A stretch of 16,182 nucleotides of DNA from an uncultured Dorea sp. (GTDB lineage: Bacteria > Bacillota > Clostridia > Lachnospirales > Lachnospiraceae): NCBI GenBank assembly GCA_910579335.1, contig CAJTUQ010000007.1, forward strand, positions 36,169 through 52,350, written 5' to 3'. The position numbers and the translations under genes were made by a program. Within the stretch, counting starts at the first letter, position 1. The number at the start of each line of letters is the position of its first letter. The notes beneath the pieces were generated by a model that was not told the origin of the DNA, ran no database searches, and saw only the letters and a list, made by a program, of their open reading frames with translations. Of the stretch, positions 6,826-14,751 are shown piece after piece.

Positions 6826-8433
6826 ATGATTACACTGACCGGGAAAAAAGTTTCCGAGGGGATAGCTATCGGAAAGCTTTCATTTTATAAAAGAGACATA
6901 AAAGAAGTACGGCATATCTATGTAAAGGATGTGGAAAAAGAAATCTCCCGTCTTCAGAAGGCAAAGGAGAGGGCTTTGTTTGAGCTGCAGGAGCTGTATG
7001 AGATTTCCATCCGGGAAGTTGGAAAAGCGAATGCAGCAATTTTTGAGATGCAGCAGGATATTTTGGATAACGACAGAATCTGGAACCGGATAACAAGCAT
7101 TATTCTCGACGAGAAGCTGAATGCCGAGTATGCGGTAAAAACGGCGACAGAGGAATATCTGAAGGAGGGACGGGACCGGGGTAACGAACCGGATGTCCGG
7201 GATGCGGCGATCCGCATGATTCGTATTCTTTCAAGAAGCTGGAAGGATAAGCTGTATGTAGATGAGCCGTTTATTATGGCAGCGGGGGATTTGTATCCGA
7301 GCGAGGCCGTACAGCTTGATAAAGAGAGGGTTTTAGGATTTATTACAAAGTATGGCACGGTTAATTCCCACACGGCAATTATTGCCCGTACAAAGGGCAT
7401 CCCGTCAGTCATTGGCCTCGGAGAGTCTCTGAAGGCGGAATATGAAGGGAAGACAATCATTATAGACGGCTATGAGGGAAAGATATATATCGAGCCGGAT
7501 TATACACTGCTTACGAGGATGAAACGGCGACAGGATGAGAATAAAGTACATATCACGAATCTGGAGCGCCTGAAAGGAAAGGAGAATATCACGCAGAGCG
7601 GGCAGAAGATTGATATTTGTGCAAATATTGGGATGCGGGAGGATATTGAGAGGGTTATCAGAAGCGATGCGGGAGGGGTAGGTCTCTTCCGGAGCGAATT
7701 TCTCTTTATGGAAAATGGAAATAAACCGCCCACAGAGGAACAGCAGTTTCAGGCATATAAGCTTGCGGCGGAGTCTATGGGGATGAACAGGGTCGTAATC
7801 CGTACCGCTGATTTAGGAGGAGATAAAAGGGCGGACTTTCTGGAGATGGAGGAGGAGCACAATCCGGCTATGGGTCTTCGGGGTATCCGTATGTCCCTTG
7901 AGAAGGAAGAGATGTTTAAGACGCAGCTTCGGGCAATTCTCAGAGCGTCTATCTATGGAAACGTGCAGGTTATGTTCCCGATGATAACGACCGTGGACGA
8001 GGTGGTAAAGGCGAAGGAGTATCTGGAGAGTGTAAAACAGGAGCTGAAAGCAGAAAAGGTGTTTTTCGACGAAAATATCAAGGTAGGCGTTATGATAGAG
8101 ACTCCGGCGGCGGTAATGCTCAGCGGCGAGCTGGCGAGAGAGGTGGACTTTTTCAGCATCGGTACGAACGACCTTACGCAGTTTACGCTCGGTATGGATC
8201 GGACGAATGAATCGGTGATGAGTCATTACGATACGAAGCATCCGGCACTGCTTAAGATGATACGGATCGTCACGAATAATGTACATCTTGAAGGTAAGAA
8301 TATCAGTGTGTGCGGGGATTTGGCGGCGGATTTGTCGATGACGGAGTTTTTTGTCCAGATAGGCGTGGATGAATTGTCAGTTGCTCCGGACCAGGTGCTG
8401 GGGCTTAGGAAGAAAATAAGAGAAATACAGTAA
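6826..8433 (+). CDS. ptsI: Phosphoenolpyruvate-protein phosphotransferase (PTS Enzyme I)
   Basis: A 535-aa Enzyme I, which takes phosphate from phosphoenolpyruvate and passes it to HPr in sugar uptake. Order of domains: N-terminal HPr-binding helical domain (about 1-145); phosphohistidine domain with active-site H182 in VNSHTAIIART (179-189); and a C-terminal PEP-binding TIM barrel with GLFRSEFLFM, GLRGIR and the catalytic C496 in VCGDLAAD. The sequence before the active histidine is YGTVNSH, not the GGRTSH of classical Enzyme I, a variant I associate with clostridial sequences. No ptsH or crr gene adjoins it, so HPr must be encoded elsewhere. It starts a closely spaced set with the DUF975 gene and deoB. 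Start supported by AAGGAAG and family alignment (ITLTGKKVSEGIAIGK). Confidence 0.94.
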   Translation: MITLTGKKVSEGIAIGKLSFYKRDIKEVRHIYVKDVEKEISRLQKAKERALFELQELYEISIREVGKANAAIFEMQQDILDNDRIWNRITSIILDEKLNAEYAVKTATEEYLKEGRDRGNEPDVRDAAIRMIRILSRSWKDKLYVDEPFIMAAGDLYPSEAVQLDKERVLGFITKYGTVNSHTAIIARTKGIPSVIGLGESLKAEYEGKTIIIDGYEGKIYIEPDYTLLTRMKRRQDENKVHITNLERLKGKENITQSGQKIDICANIGMREDIERVIRSDAGGVGLFRSEFLFMENGNKPPTEEQQFQAYKLAAESMGMNRVVIRTADLGGDKRADFLEMEEEHNPAMGLRGIRMSLEKEEMFKTQLRAILRASIYGNVQVMFPMITTVDEVVKAKEYLESVKQELKAEKVFFDENIKVGVMIETPAAVMLSGELAREVDFFSIGTNDLTQFTLGMDRTNESVMSHYDTKHPALLKMIRIVTNNVHLEGKNISVCGDLAADLSMTEFFVQIGVDELSVAPDQVLGLRKKIREIQ

Positions 8434-8459
8434 ATTCAGACAGCAAAGGAGAAGGGATT

Positions 8460-9191
8460 ATGTGGACGAGACAACAGTTAAAAAGTAATGCGAAGATTAA
8501 TATGAAACGGAACTATTGGAGCTGCGTGGCAGTTGCATTTATCGTGGCGTTAGTGGAAGGCATCGGAGCTGTGGGGAATGCCGGCAGAAGCGGTTCGCAC
8601 AGTGCGATGTCAGGCGGAAGTTATGACAGTTACAGTATCTCAGAAGCGGATGGTACCTTTTTGGCAATTGTATCATTATTGGCGGTTGTTGGCCTGGCAA
8701 TGATAGTAGTGGGTCTGTTGGTTAATATTTTTGTGGGAAATGTACTGCGTGTCGGTGCAAATAAGTTTTTTGTCCGGAACCGAACGGAGGCAGTGCGTAC
8801 GGGTTCGATATTTGACATGTTCCATTCGGGGAATTACGGGAATATTGTCTTAACTATGTTTTTGATGGATCTGTATATTACATTATGGACGTTTTTACTT
8901 ATTATCCCTGGTATAATAAAGAGTCTTGAATATATGATGGTGCCATATATTCTGGCGGAGAATCCGGGGATGGACAGGAAGGAGGCGTTTGCAATCAGTA
9001 AGCGGATGATGGACGGTGAGAAGATGGATGCTTTTATGCTCCAGTTTTCTTTTATCGGCTGGTATCTGCTGGCAGGCCTTACATGCGGAATTTTAGGAAT
9101 TTTTTATGTGAATCCGTATGTGGAAGCTACGATTGCAGAGCTCTATGCATATAATAAAGGAAAAGCATTCCATGAGGGATATATTCAATAG
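8460..9191 (+). CDS. DUF975 family integral membrane protein
   Basis: A 243-aa membrane protein. The N-terminal MWTRQQLKSNAKINMKRNYW segment is the hallmark of DUF975 proteins: a positively charged amphipathic start leading into the first membrane helix. Hydrophobic segments lie at about 20-40, 66-100, 126-160 and 196-222, with a Ser/Gly-rich loop (about 42-62) after the first helix. The conserved L-I-I-P-G-I-I-K-S-L-E-Y segment and a glycine-rich last helix pair are also family-like. DUF975 proteins are common in Firmicutes and their role is not established. It lies 26 bases after ptsI and 13 bases before deoB, implying co-transcription. Family assignment confident. Confidence 0.88.
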   Translation: MWTRQQLKSNAKINMKRNYWSCVAVAFIVALVEGIGAVGNAGRSGSHSAMSGGSYDSYSISEADGTFLAIVSLLAVVGLAMIVVGLLVNIFVGNVLRVGANKFFVRNRTEAVRTGSIFDMFHSGNYGNIVLTMFLMDLYITLWTFLLIIPGIIKSLEYMMVPYILAENPGMDRKEAFAISKRMMDGEKMDAFMLQFSFIGWYLLAGLTCGILGIFYVNPYVEATIAELYAYNKGKAFHEGYIQ

Positions 9192-9204
9192 TGAGGTATA
9201 AAAA

Positions 9205-10374
9205 GTGGGGAAACGGGTATTTCTGATTGTACTTGACAGCGTAGGGGCGGGCGAAGCGCCGGATGCCGGCATATTTGACGATGCAGGGTGTGATACGCTT
9301 GGAACTTGTGTAAGGAGCGGGAAACTGGCTGTTCCGAATCTGGAGAAGCTTGGCGTTTATAATCTTTTAGGAACCTCCTTTTACAGTCCGAGGAAGGAGG
9401 TCGCAGGAGCCTGTGCAAAGCTTCGGGAGAAATCTATGGGAAAGGATACGACGGTTGGACATTGGGAGATTGCCGGGGTCGTTTCGGAAAAGCCAATGCC
9501 CACATATCCCTGCGGATTTCCGGAGGAAGTTATAGAAAAGTTTGAAAGGGCTGTGGGACGTAAAGCTATCTGCAATCAGGTGTACTCCGGAACAGAGGTC
9601 ATTAAAGATTACGGGAAAGAGCATGTAGAGACCGGAAAGCTGATTGTATATACTTCCGCCGACAGTGTTTTCCAGATTGCGGCACACGAAGAAATCGTGC
9701 CGTTAGAGGAGCTATATGAGGACTGCCGCAAGGCTAGAGCGCTGCTTGAGGGAGAACATGCAGTCGGACGGGTGATTGCCCGCCCGTTTGTGGGAGAATA
9801 CCTTTCATATAAAAGAACGGTCAACCGGCATGATTTTTCATTAACTCCGCCGAGGCCTACGGTCCTTGACGCAATGAAGGATGCCGGCTATGCGGTAATC
9901 GGCGTTGGAAAAATTAACGATATTTTTGCGGGCCAGGGACTTACTGAGACATATCCCAATGAAGGGAATCAAAAGAACATGGAGCTTACGTTATCGCTTG
10001 CCGACCGTGACTTTTCAGGAATGTGTTTTGTGAATCTTGTGGATTTTGATATGCTCTATGGCCATCGGAATGATATAGAAGGTTATGTGCGGGCGCTAAA
10101 CGAAGTGGATATCCAGATAGGGCAGATGATGGAAAAGATGAAGGAGGATGACATTCTTATTATTACGGCGGACCACGGATGCGACCCTGGATTTAAGGGT
10201 ACAGACCACAGCAGGGAATACGTTCCTTGTCTCTGCTATGGAAGCAGGGTGCGTCCAGGAGTAAATCTTGGAATCAGGGAAAGCTATGCGGATATTGCAG
10301 CTTCTGTGTCAGAGTATTTTTCTCTGAATTATAGAGGCGATGGAGAAAGTTTTTTGAAAAATATCTTACATTAA
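9205..10374 (+). CDS. deoB: Phosphopentomutase
   Basis: A 389-aa cytosolic metalloenzyme of the alkaline phosphatase superfamily. It interconverts ribose-1-phosphate and ribose-5-phosphate (and the deoxy forms), linking nucleoside breakdown to the pentose phosphate pathway. Seen: FLIVLDSVGAGEAPDA at the N-terminus with metal ligand D11; D81-T-T-V-G-H-W with the phosphate-carrying threonine (T82/T83); D323-H-G and D334-H-S metal ligands near the C-terminus; and a cap domain between. The start is GTG 9205, backed by the family's V-F-L-I-V-L-D-S spacing and a GAGGT ribosome site at 9192-9196. No purine nucleoside phosphorylase or deoC adjoins it. Its stop lies next to a new promoter for the carD transcript. 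Confidence 0.96.
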   Translation: MGKRVFLIVLDSVGAGEAPDAGIFDDAGCDTLGTCVRSGKLAVPNLEKLGVYNLLGTSFYSPRKEVAGACAKLREKSMGKDTTVGHWEIAGVVSEKPMPTYPCGFPEEVIEKFERAVGRKAICNQVYSGTEVIKDYGKEHVETGKLIVYTSADSVFQIAAHEEIVPLEELYEDCRKARALLEGEHAVGRVIARPFVGEYLSYKRTVNRHDFSLTPPRPTVLDAMKDAGYAVIGVGKINDIFAGQGLTETYPNEGNQKNMELTLSLADRDFSGMCFVNLVDFDMLYGHRNDIEGYVRALNEVDIQIGQMMEKMKEDDILIITADHGCDPGFKGTDHSREYVPCLCYGSRVRPGVNLGIRESYADIAASVSEYFSLNYRGDGESFLKNILH

Positions 10375-10394
10375 TTTAATTTGTGTGATATAAT
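10365..10394 (+). promoter_or_regulatory. Extended -10 promoter for the carD leader transcript
   Basis: TG-A-TATAAT (10386-10394) is a perfect extended -10. CTTACA (10365-10370) at 18 bases is a fair -35; it overlaps the last codons of deoB. Transcription would begin near 10401, leaving a leader of about 200 nt before carD. Confidence 0.6.
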
Positions 10395-10400
10395 ACAAGC

Positions 10401-10599
10401 AAGAAAGGATTATGTCGGCAAATGAAGAACTTCATAGATGATATACCAGATGAAGCTGGCGTACGGTCTATAAGCGAAATATGCTTGGATTGTGCGCCTT
10501 TTCTATTATGGAGAAGGCAGTCGGCAGTTTCCTTTCAGATACAAACGGGGATGTCAGAATAGATGCAGCAAAATGTCAGCGAATGAACAGGAGGTAAAT
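10401..10599 (+). other. Long carD leader with tiny ORFs and an imperfect direct repeat
   Basis: The ~200-nt stretch before carD holds only tiny ORFs. They are a 9-codon ATG at 10412, a 46-codon ATG ORF at 10422-10562 and an overlapping frame open from 10454 to a TAA at 10595-10597, three bases before carD. None has a convincing ribosome site at normal spacing. The bases at 10412 (ATGTCGGCAAATGAA) recur with two changes at 10573 (ATGTCAGCGAATGAA), 161 bases apart; the second copy is in frame with carD. It may be a regulatory leader, a decayed small gene, or chance; I could not fold a clear riboswitch. Confidence 0.4.
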
Positions 10600-11100
10600 A
10601 TGTTCAAAATTGGTGATCAAGTAGTACATTATAAGGAAGGTGTCTGTGAAGTGACAAATATCGGGAGACTTGACATAAGATGCTCTGACAGAAAGAAAGA
10701 ATATTATACGTTAAAACCTTTATATAATACCGGAGGGACACTCTATATGCCGGTAAACGGAGAAGAAAAGCAGCTGAGAAAGGTAATATCGCAGCATGAG
10801 GCAAAAGAACTGATAGACGATATGCCGAATATAGATGTTCTGGATGTCAGTGATGAAAAGCGCAGGGAGGTAATGTATAAAGAAGCATTGTTTAAGAATC
10901 AGTGCCGGTCATGGGTGGCGCTGATGAAGACGTCATACATCAGGAAGATGGAGCGGATAGCCGTAGGAAAAAAGGTTATCAATGTAGACGACAGGTATTT
11001 AAACAGTGCGGAAAAGTTCTTGTATGGAGAGCTTGCGGTTGCATTGGACATGCCGAAGGATAAAGTTCGGGAGTATATTGTGGATAAGATGGAGCCTTAA
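10600..11100 (+). CDS. carD: CarD-family transcription factor
   Basis: A 166-aa protein of the CarD/CdnL family. These bind the RNA polymerase beta subunit through an N-terminal Tudor-like domain (shared with TRCF) and stabilise open promoter complexes. Seen: F-K-I-G-D-Q-V-V-H-Y-K-E-G-V-C-E-V at 2-18, the YYTLKPL segment (about 35-41), then an all-helical C-terminal domain (about 80-166) that contacts DNA in the family. I chose ATG 10600 because AGGAGG (10589-10594) is ideally placed and the family starts at M-F-x-I/V-G-D-x-V; upstream in-frame ATGs at 10492 and 10573 lack a ribosome site. It has its own promoter and terminator. Confidence 0.92.
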   Translation: MFKIGDQVVHYKEGVCEVTNIGRLDIRCSDRKKEYYTLKPLYNTGGTLYMPVNGEEKQLRKVISQHEAKELIDDMPNIDVLDVSDEKRREVMYKEALFKNQCRSWVALMKTSYIRKMERIAVGKKVINVDDRYLNSAEKFLYGELAVALDMPKDKVREYIVDKMEP

Positions 11101-11141
11101 AAAATGCTTTGGACGGCGGGGAGCGTCCAAAGCATTTTTTT
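11099..11141. terminator. Bidirectional intrinsic terminator after carD
   Basis: ATGCTTTGGACG (11104-11115) pairs perfectly with CGTCCAAAGCAT (11124-11135) around an 8-base loop, with an A-run before and seven Ts after. It overlaps the carD stop codon. The symmetric A/T runs allow it also to end the convergent minus-strand gene that stops at 11174. Confidence 0.95.
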
Positions 11142-11173
11142 GCAGGTAAGTTTCTTTCTCAACGGTTTGAGTA

Positions 11174-12832
11174 TTACGGTGCAAACAAAGCCATAATAAA
11201 CAGGCAGACAATAATGCCAATGACAAGGATACCGAACCGGACTACAAATTGAAGAGCCCGTTTCTTTTTCACTTTTCCGTTGTGGGACGATTTTTCCTGA
11301 GACATGAGGAATGCCATATAGTAGTCGCGGCTTAATGTATAATCAAATTTTACGGCTTTGTTTTTTGAAAGCTGTGCATACTGTAAAAATCCGTTCCAGT
11401 CTTTGCAGACGGCTTTCCAGCCCTTCATCAGCTCATTTTTTATGTCTCCGACTGCCGAATGAGAAAAAAATCCAATATCCGAGCGGTAGCGGATTACATT
11501 TTGATTCGCCGGGTCGGCTTGTTTTTCATAAAATATTTCAAGAGATTTTTTAAGGCCCTCAAGCGCAGCATTCTGTGCATCCGGTTTCTGGCTGTAGGTG
11601 TCCATCATATACCGGTATATTTTTTGAAAGCTGTCTGCCTGATATGCAGGGCATGAATTTTTATCCCTAAATTCCGGCGTCAGTTTTAAGCTTTGGCCGT
11701 TCTGAAAAAAGTATTCCTGCGCAAAAGTACCCATCGCATATTTCAACGCGGAAGCGGTACCTTCTGAAAGTCCCGTCTGTCCGATAAAGGTCTGGGCTTT
11801 TAATGAGGACATTCCGGCTGAGAATCCCAGGTATTCTTCGCTTGTATAGGGAAGTTTTTCCGGATTTGACTGTGGGAGATTTTGAAACAGGTATCGGATA
11901 AAGCTCTGCGCTTGTTTGACATCCTGCAGATTGTACGCTTTGCCGCCTGTAATATACCCGCCGCGCTGCAGCAGCTCTGCGGCACTTGTACCGCTTCTCT
12001 CGGATTTCCCCACGTAAGTCTGATATTGTGAGTTGATCCGTGATTTTGCATCTTTTTGATAGATAAGGCCCTGTGTGAGCTGCTGGCTTGTGCCCTTTTG
12101 AGCCAGTCCTTGTGAGGTTCCTCCGAAAGCGGCGCTTCCGTTTTGTGAAGTTAAAGGCTTGCGCGAAGACATATTCTCAAATAATCCGTTAATCAGAGCT
12201 TCCTCGGAATTGGGACGCCCATATTGTCCAAGAAAGTCGAGGAGCTCTTGGAAATTTTGATTTACCAGTATCCGAATGGCATTTAAGGTAAAAAGGTCAA
12301 GCTGCGCCATCATTTGAAGCTGCAGGCTGCCCTTGTAATCAGATAAAATATCATTCAGCAATGATTGGAATATAGATTGTATATGATTAAAATTACCTTC
12401 TAACGACAGACGGGAGTCATATCGCCAGTGAAGAAGCTCGGACATTTTACGGTCCAGGATTCTTTGATTTGCCATATCTTCGTCAGGATTTTCCGTATCC
12501 CGCAGCTTTGTGGATTCTAATTCTGCGCGGTCTTCCTGCTTTTGGTATTTTGCCCGTTCCGCTTCTGCCGCAAGCGCTGCATTCAGAATTGTTTCTCCGG
12601 TACGTATCTGCTCTAAAGACGCTTCCATCGCTGCGAGACCGGTATCGCCCGACGCTGCCTGTTCACCCGATTCCTGCCCGGAAGCTTCCGGATTTTTGCC
12701 ATCCTGTGCAAAAGGAGGCAGAGGAATAAGAGGCTTTTGGGCATTCTGGTTCTGGTTAACGAGGTTGGGAAGTATTGGTTTTCCTGTATTCAGATTTATT
12801 GTATGTTGGTTTGTCGTATTTTGAATATCCAT
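11174..12832 (-). CDS. Uncharacterised protein with C-terminal membrane anchor
   Basis: A 552-aa protein I do not recognise. The N-terminal ~60 residues are rich in N, Q, T and P and look disordered. A helical, charged stretch (about 65-135) follows, with coiled-coil potential around A-L-A-A-E-A-E-R-A-K-Y-Q-K-Q. A more conserved-looking helical core (MSELLHWRYDSRLSLEGNF onward) leads to a Ser/Gln/Gly-rich linker (about 235-285), and a second helical region reaches about residue 515. After a KVKKKR basic cluster the last ~23 residues form one hydrophobic helix ending A-L-F-A-P, so it resembles a tail-anchored cytoplasmic protein. No signal peptide or enzyme motif is visible. The start is uncertain: ATG 12832, with AAAGGGTG upstream, is preferred; an in-frame GTG lies four codons earlier. 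It is convergent with carD and divergent from the lipoprotein gene. Confidence 0.72.
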   Translation of the reverse strand: MDIQNTTNQHTINLNTGKPILPNLVNQNQNAQKPLIPLPPFAQDGKNPEASGQESGEQAASGDTGLAAMEASLEQIRTGETILNAALAAEAERAKYQKQEDRAELESTKLRDTENPDEDMANQRILDRKMSELLHWRYDSRLSLEGNFNHIQSIFQSLLNDILSDYKGSLQLQMMAQLDLFTLNAIRILVNQNFQELLDFLGQYGRPNSEEALINGLFENMSSRKPLTSQNGSAAFGGTSQGLAQKGTSQQLTQGLIYQKDAKSRINSQYQTYVGKSERSGTSAAELLQRGGYITGGKAYNLQDVKQAQSFIRYLFQNLPQSNPEKLPYTSEEYLGFSAGMSSLKAQTFIGQTGLSEGTASALKYAMGTFAQEYFFQNGQSLKLTPEFRDKNSCPAYQADSFQKIYRYMMDTYSQKPDAQNAALEGLKKSLEIFYEKQADPANQNVIRYRSDIGFFSHSAVGDIKNELMKGWKAVCKDWNGFLQYAQLSKNKAVKFDYTLSRDYYMAFLMSQEKSSHNGKVKKKRALQFVVRFGILVIGIIVCLFIMALFAP

Positions 12833-12948
12833 ATTGTTTGTCACACCCTTTATATTATATATTATCGACAGAAGATGGAAAAACTTGAAAATCACAATCC
12901 CTTTTTGTGCGCATACAATATATTGTTATTATTTTCAAGGAGGATATT
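12833..12948. other. Divergent intergenic region
   Basis: This 116-base AT-rich gap separates two divergent genes. On the minus strand, GATAAT/TATAAT hexamers lie just before the AAAGGGTG ribosome site. On the plus strand, TACAAT (12914-12919) lies before a strong AAGGAGG site of the lipoprotein gene. No -35 is well placed on either strand, so promoter calls are tentative. No hairpin or riboswitch fold is seen. Confidence 0.45.
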
Positions 12949-13257
12949 ATGAAGAAGAGAGTGTTAGCTGTTGTGCTGGCTGCGGCTATGGCGGCTGCGT
13001 CGCTGGCTGCGTGCTCAGGAAAAAATGAAGTGAAAACATCAGACAAAGCTTCGGAAGAAACAAAAGCACAGGAGGATGTGTCAAAAGGAGAAATGCTTCC
13101 GGCCACAACGAAAGTTGTGCTGAATGAAGTTGCTCATTCTATCTTTTACGCTCCGATGTATGCTGCGATTGAGGAGGGGTACTTTGAAGACGAGGGGATA
13201 GACTTGGAGCTGGTTACAGGGTTTGGAGCTATTATGTTAGTACAAGACAGCTTATAA
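12949..13257 (+). pseudogene. ABC transporter substrate-binding lipoprotein (NMT1/SsuA type), 5' fragment cut by an insertion
   Basis: This is the first part of a periplasmic-binding-type lipoprotein for an ABC importer of the nitrate/taurine/pyrimidine-precursor class. Seen: a basic start, a hydrophobic helix, and lipobox L-A-A-C with lipidated C22. A K/E/S-rich linker follows, then the domain start K-V-V-L-N-E-V-A-H-S-I-F-Y-A-P-M-Y-A-A-I-E-E-G-Y-F typical of NMT1 proteins. After V-T-G-F-G-A (about residue 91), where the family continues with an aspartate-led helix, the reading becomes unrelated and stops after eight codons. The frame is 102 aa against about 330 for the family. The stop codon abuts the stop of the serine recombinase on the other strand. 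The start is ATG 12949 with a strong AAGGAGG site. The product, if made, would be a lipidated but non-functional fragment. Confidence 0.82.
13218..13251. other. Probable attachment-site junction (left end of integrated element)
   Basis: The recognisable lipoprotein coding sequence ends at about GTTTGGAGC (13221-13229), and recombinase-linked sequence starts by 13252. The crossover of a large serine recombinase should lie inside this interval, and a short core shared with the right end is expected. The matching half-site is outside the window, so the exact core cannot be defined here. Confidence 0.5.
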
Positions 13258-14643
13258 AAAATCAACATGCTTTACGGTATAATCTTCGTTCAGATGGATC
13301 TGGCTGATGGTAGAGCGCCAGAATGAACGGCGATTTTCATTAGTCAGCTTTTGATACATATTTTTAAAGTCTGTCCGAAGCAGATTTTCCAGATAGGAGA
13401 AATCCTTATGTGCTTCCGGCCGGATTTCATTTAATTTTCTTAATTCATCTTCAATTCGGTTATATTCTTTGTTGTAATAATCCCAGTCAATCCGAGATTT
13501 CTGAAAAAGCAGATTTAGACGCTCTAATTCATCCCGGAGTTTTTCCGGAGAAGGAGTCTTTTTTTGTTTACTTTGAGGTTCTTGAATCCTGCCATAGTGA
13601 AGACGGTATTTTTTATACTCTTCGGATAAATTGTCGAGGAGGTATTGCTCAATCAAGTTTTGGCTTATCCTGTGGCGGTTTTGGCAGATTCGGTCAATCA
13701 TGGCCTTATTGCATCGGTAATAGCAATATGTACGTTTTTCGCCGGTTTTCCGGTTGATAATAGAAGAACAGCCGGTGCCGGTAAGAGTTTGTCCGCAGAT
13801 TGGACACTTCATCAGGCCTGAAAAAAGATAGATTCTGCCGGACGGAGTATGTTTAATGTTGTTGCGTGAAATCTTCTGCAGTTCATCCCACTCTGTTTCT
13901 GACAGATATGCGGGGCAGTAAGGAAACCCACGGTAAGTCCCTTTATAAAATTCACTTGAGAGCATGGTTCGGAGCATGCTGTATGAAAAGTTTATCCCAT
14001 AAGTATCTTGCATATATCGTACAGTGGCAGTTTTACTTTGATGCATGAAGAAGTGCTGGAAAAAATCCTTTACCATATTTTCAGAATCAGGGTCTTTTAC
14101 CATACATTTGCGGCCGTCTATTGTTCCGGATTTATAACCCAAAGGCATATTGGCATCGCCGAAGATTAGTTTCCCCTGGCGGATAGAAGCTTCGTTGACG
14201 AAGCGGATGCGCTCTGACGTGGTATCTACTTCATTTTGCCCGATGGAAAGGACAACGTTAAGCTGCAGTCTTCCGTCACGGGTCTCCATGTTGATTCCCG
14301 GTTCAGACACAGAGATCCAATAAACACCGTATTCATCCAGAACGTCCTGTACTTTATAAAAATCAGACAGGTTGCGGAACCATCTGTCTAGCCTCCAGAA
14401 TATGATAACGTCTATTTTGCCGGCTTTTACATCCTCAAGCAGAGCATGTATCGCCTTTCGCTTTTTCAACTCTTTACGGGCCGTTTTGCCTTCATCAGCG
14501 TATACTCCGACAAGGCTCATGTTGTGTTCGGCGGCATAGCGCTCCAAGTATTCCTGCTGTGCCGGCAGGGACTTTCCATGCACCATCTGCTCGGCAGTGG
14601 ACACTCTTATGTATGCAGCGCAGCGCTTGACTTTTTCGGACAT
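13252..14643 (-). CDS. Large serine recombinase (site-specific integrase)
   Basis: A 463-aa serine recombinase. The N-terminal resolvase domain (about 5-150) has catalytic S15 in YIRVS and R84-L-D-R-W-F-R90. The 'recombinase' domain (about 165-265) has M-P-L-G-Y, and a zinc ribbon has C280-P-I-C283 with C311/C320. A long coiled-coil (about 366-408) precedes a C-terminal ending of F-W-R-S-T-I-S-Q-I-H. Such enzymes integrate and excise phages and ICEs by cutting both strands through a serine-DNA link. I prefer ATG 14643, with a GGATGGTGAT ribosome-site-like sequence just upstream, but ATG 14655 four codons earlier is possible. The 3' end lies at the element boundary and meets the truncated lipoprotein gene tail to tail. 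No excision factor gene is seen beside it. Confidence 0.93.
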   Translation of the reverse strand: MSEKVKRCAAYIRVSTAEQMVHGKSLPAQQEYLERYAAEHNMSLVGVYADEGKTARKELKKRKAIHALLEDVKAGKIDVIIFWRLDRWFRNLSDFYKVQDVLDEYGVYWISVSEPGINMETRDGRLQLNVVLSIGQNEVDTTSERIRFVNEASIRQGKLIFGDANMPLGYKSGTIDGRKCMVKDPDSENMVKDFFQHFFMHQSKTATVRYMQDTYGINFSYSMLRTMLSSEFYKGTYRGFPYCPAYLSETEWDELQKISRNNIKHTPSGRIYLFSGLMKCPICGQTLTGTGCSSIINRKTGEKRTYCYYRCNKAMIDRICQNRHRISQNLIEQYLLDNLSEEYKKYRLHYGRIQEPQSKQKKTPSPEKLRDELERLNLLFQKSRIDWDYYNKEYNRIEDELRKLNEIRPEAHKDFSYLENLLRTDFKNMYQKLTNENRRSFWRSTISQIHLNEDYTVKHVDFL

Positions 14644-14694
14644 CAGTATCACCATCCTTTTAGTAAGTGTATGTAAAAATAGGTATAAAAATAA

Positions 14695-14728
14695 CAGCCT
14701 GAGAGTATGGGCTCTCTTGCAATGGCTG
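14695..14728. repeat. Nested inverted repeats upstream of the recombinase gene
   Basis: CAGCC (14695-14699) and GGCTG (14724-14728) enclose GAGAG (14701-14705) and CTCTC (14712-14716). The inner pair ends against the -35 hexamer of the plus-strand promoter at 14717, and the whole lies in the leader of the minus-strand recombinase gene. It could be an operator or a recombinase or excision-factor binding site. The arms are short. Confidence 0.4.
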
Positions 14729-14745
14729 CCTAAAGATGATATAAT
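14717..14745 (+). promoter_or_regulatory. Strong plus-strand promoter divergent from the recombinase gene
   Basis: TTGCAA (14717-14722), exactly 17 bases, then an extended -10 TG-A-TATAAT (14737-14745). This is among the best consensus promoters in the window, yet no protein gene follows on the plus strand. Predicted start near 14752. Confidence 0.65.
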
Positions 14746-14751
14746 AATTTT

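Noticed and set aside
12469..12824. Two plus-strand frames of 86 and 104 codons opposite the start of the tail-anchored protein gene
   Set aside because: They overlap each other in different frames, lack ribosome sites and are rich in P, S, R and F as complements of the Q/N/E-rich coding strand.
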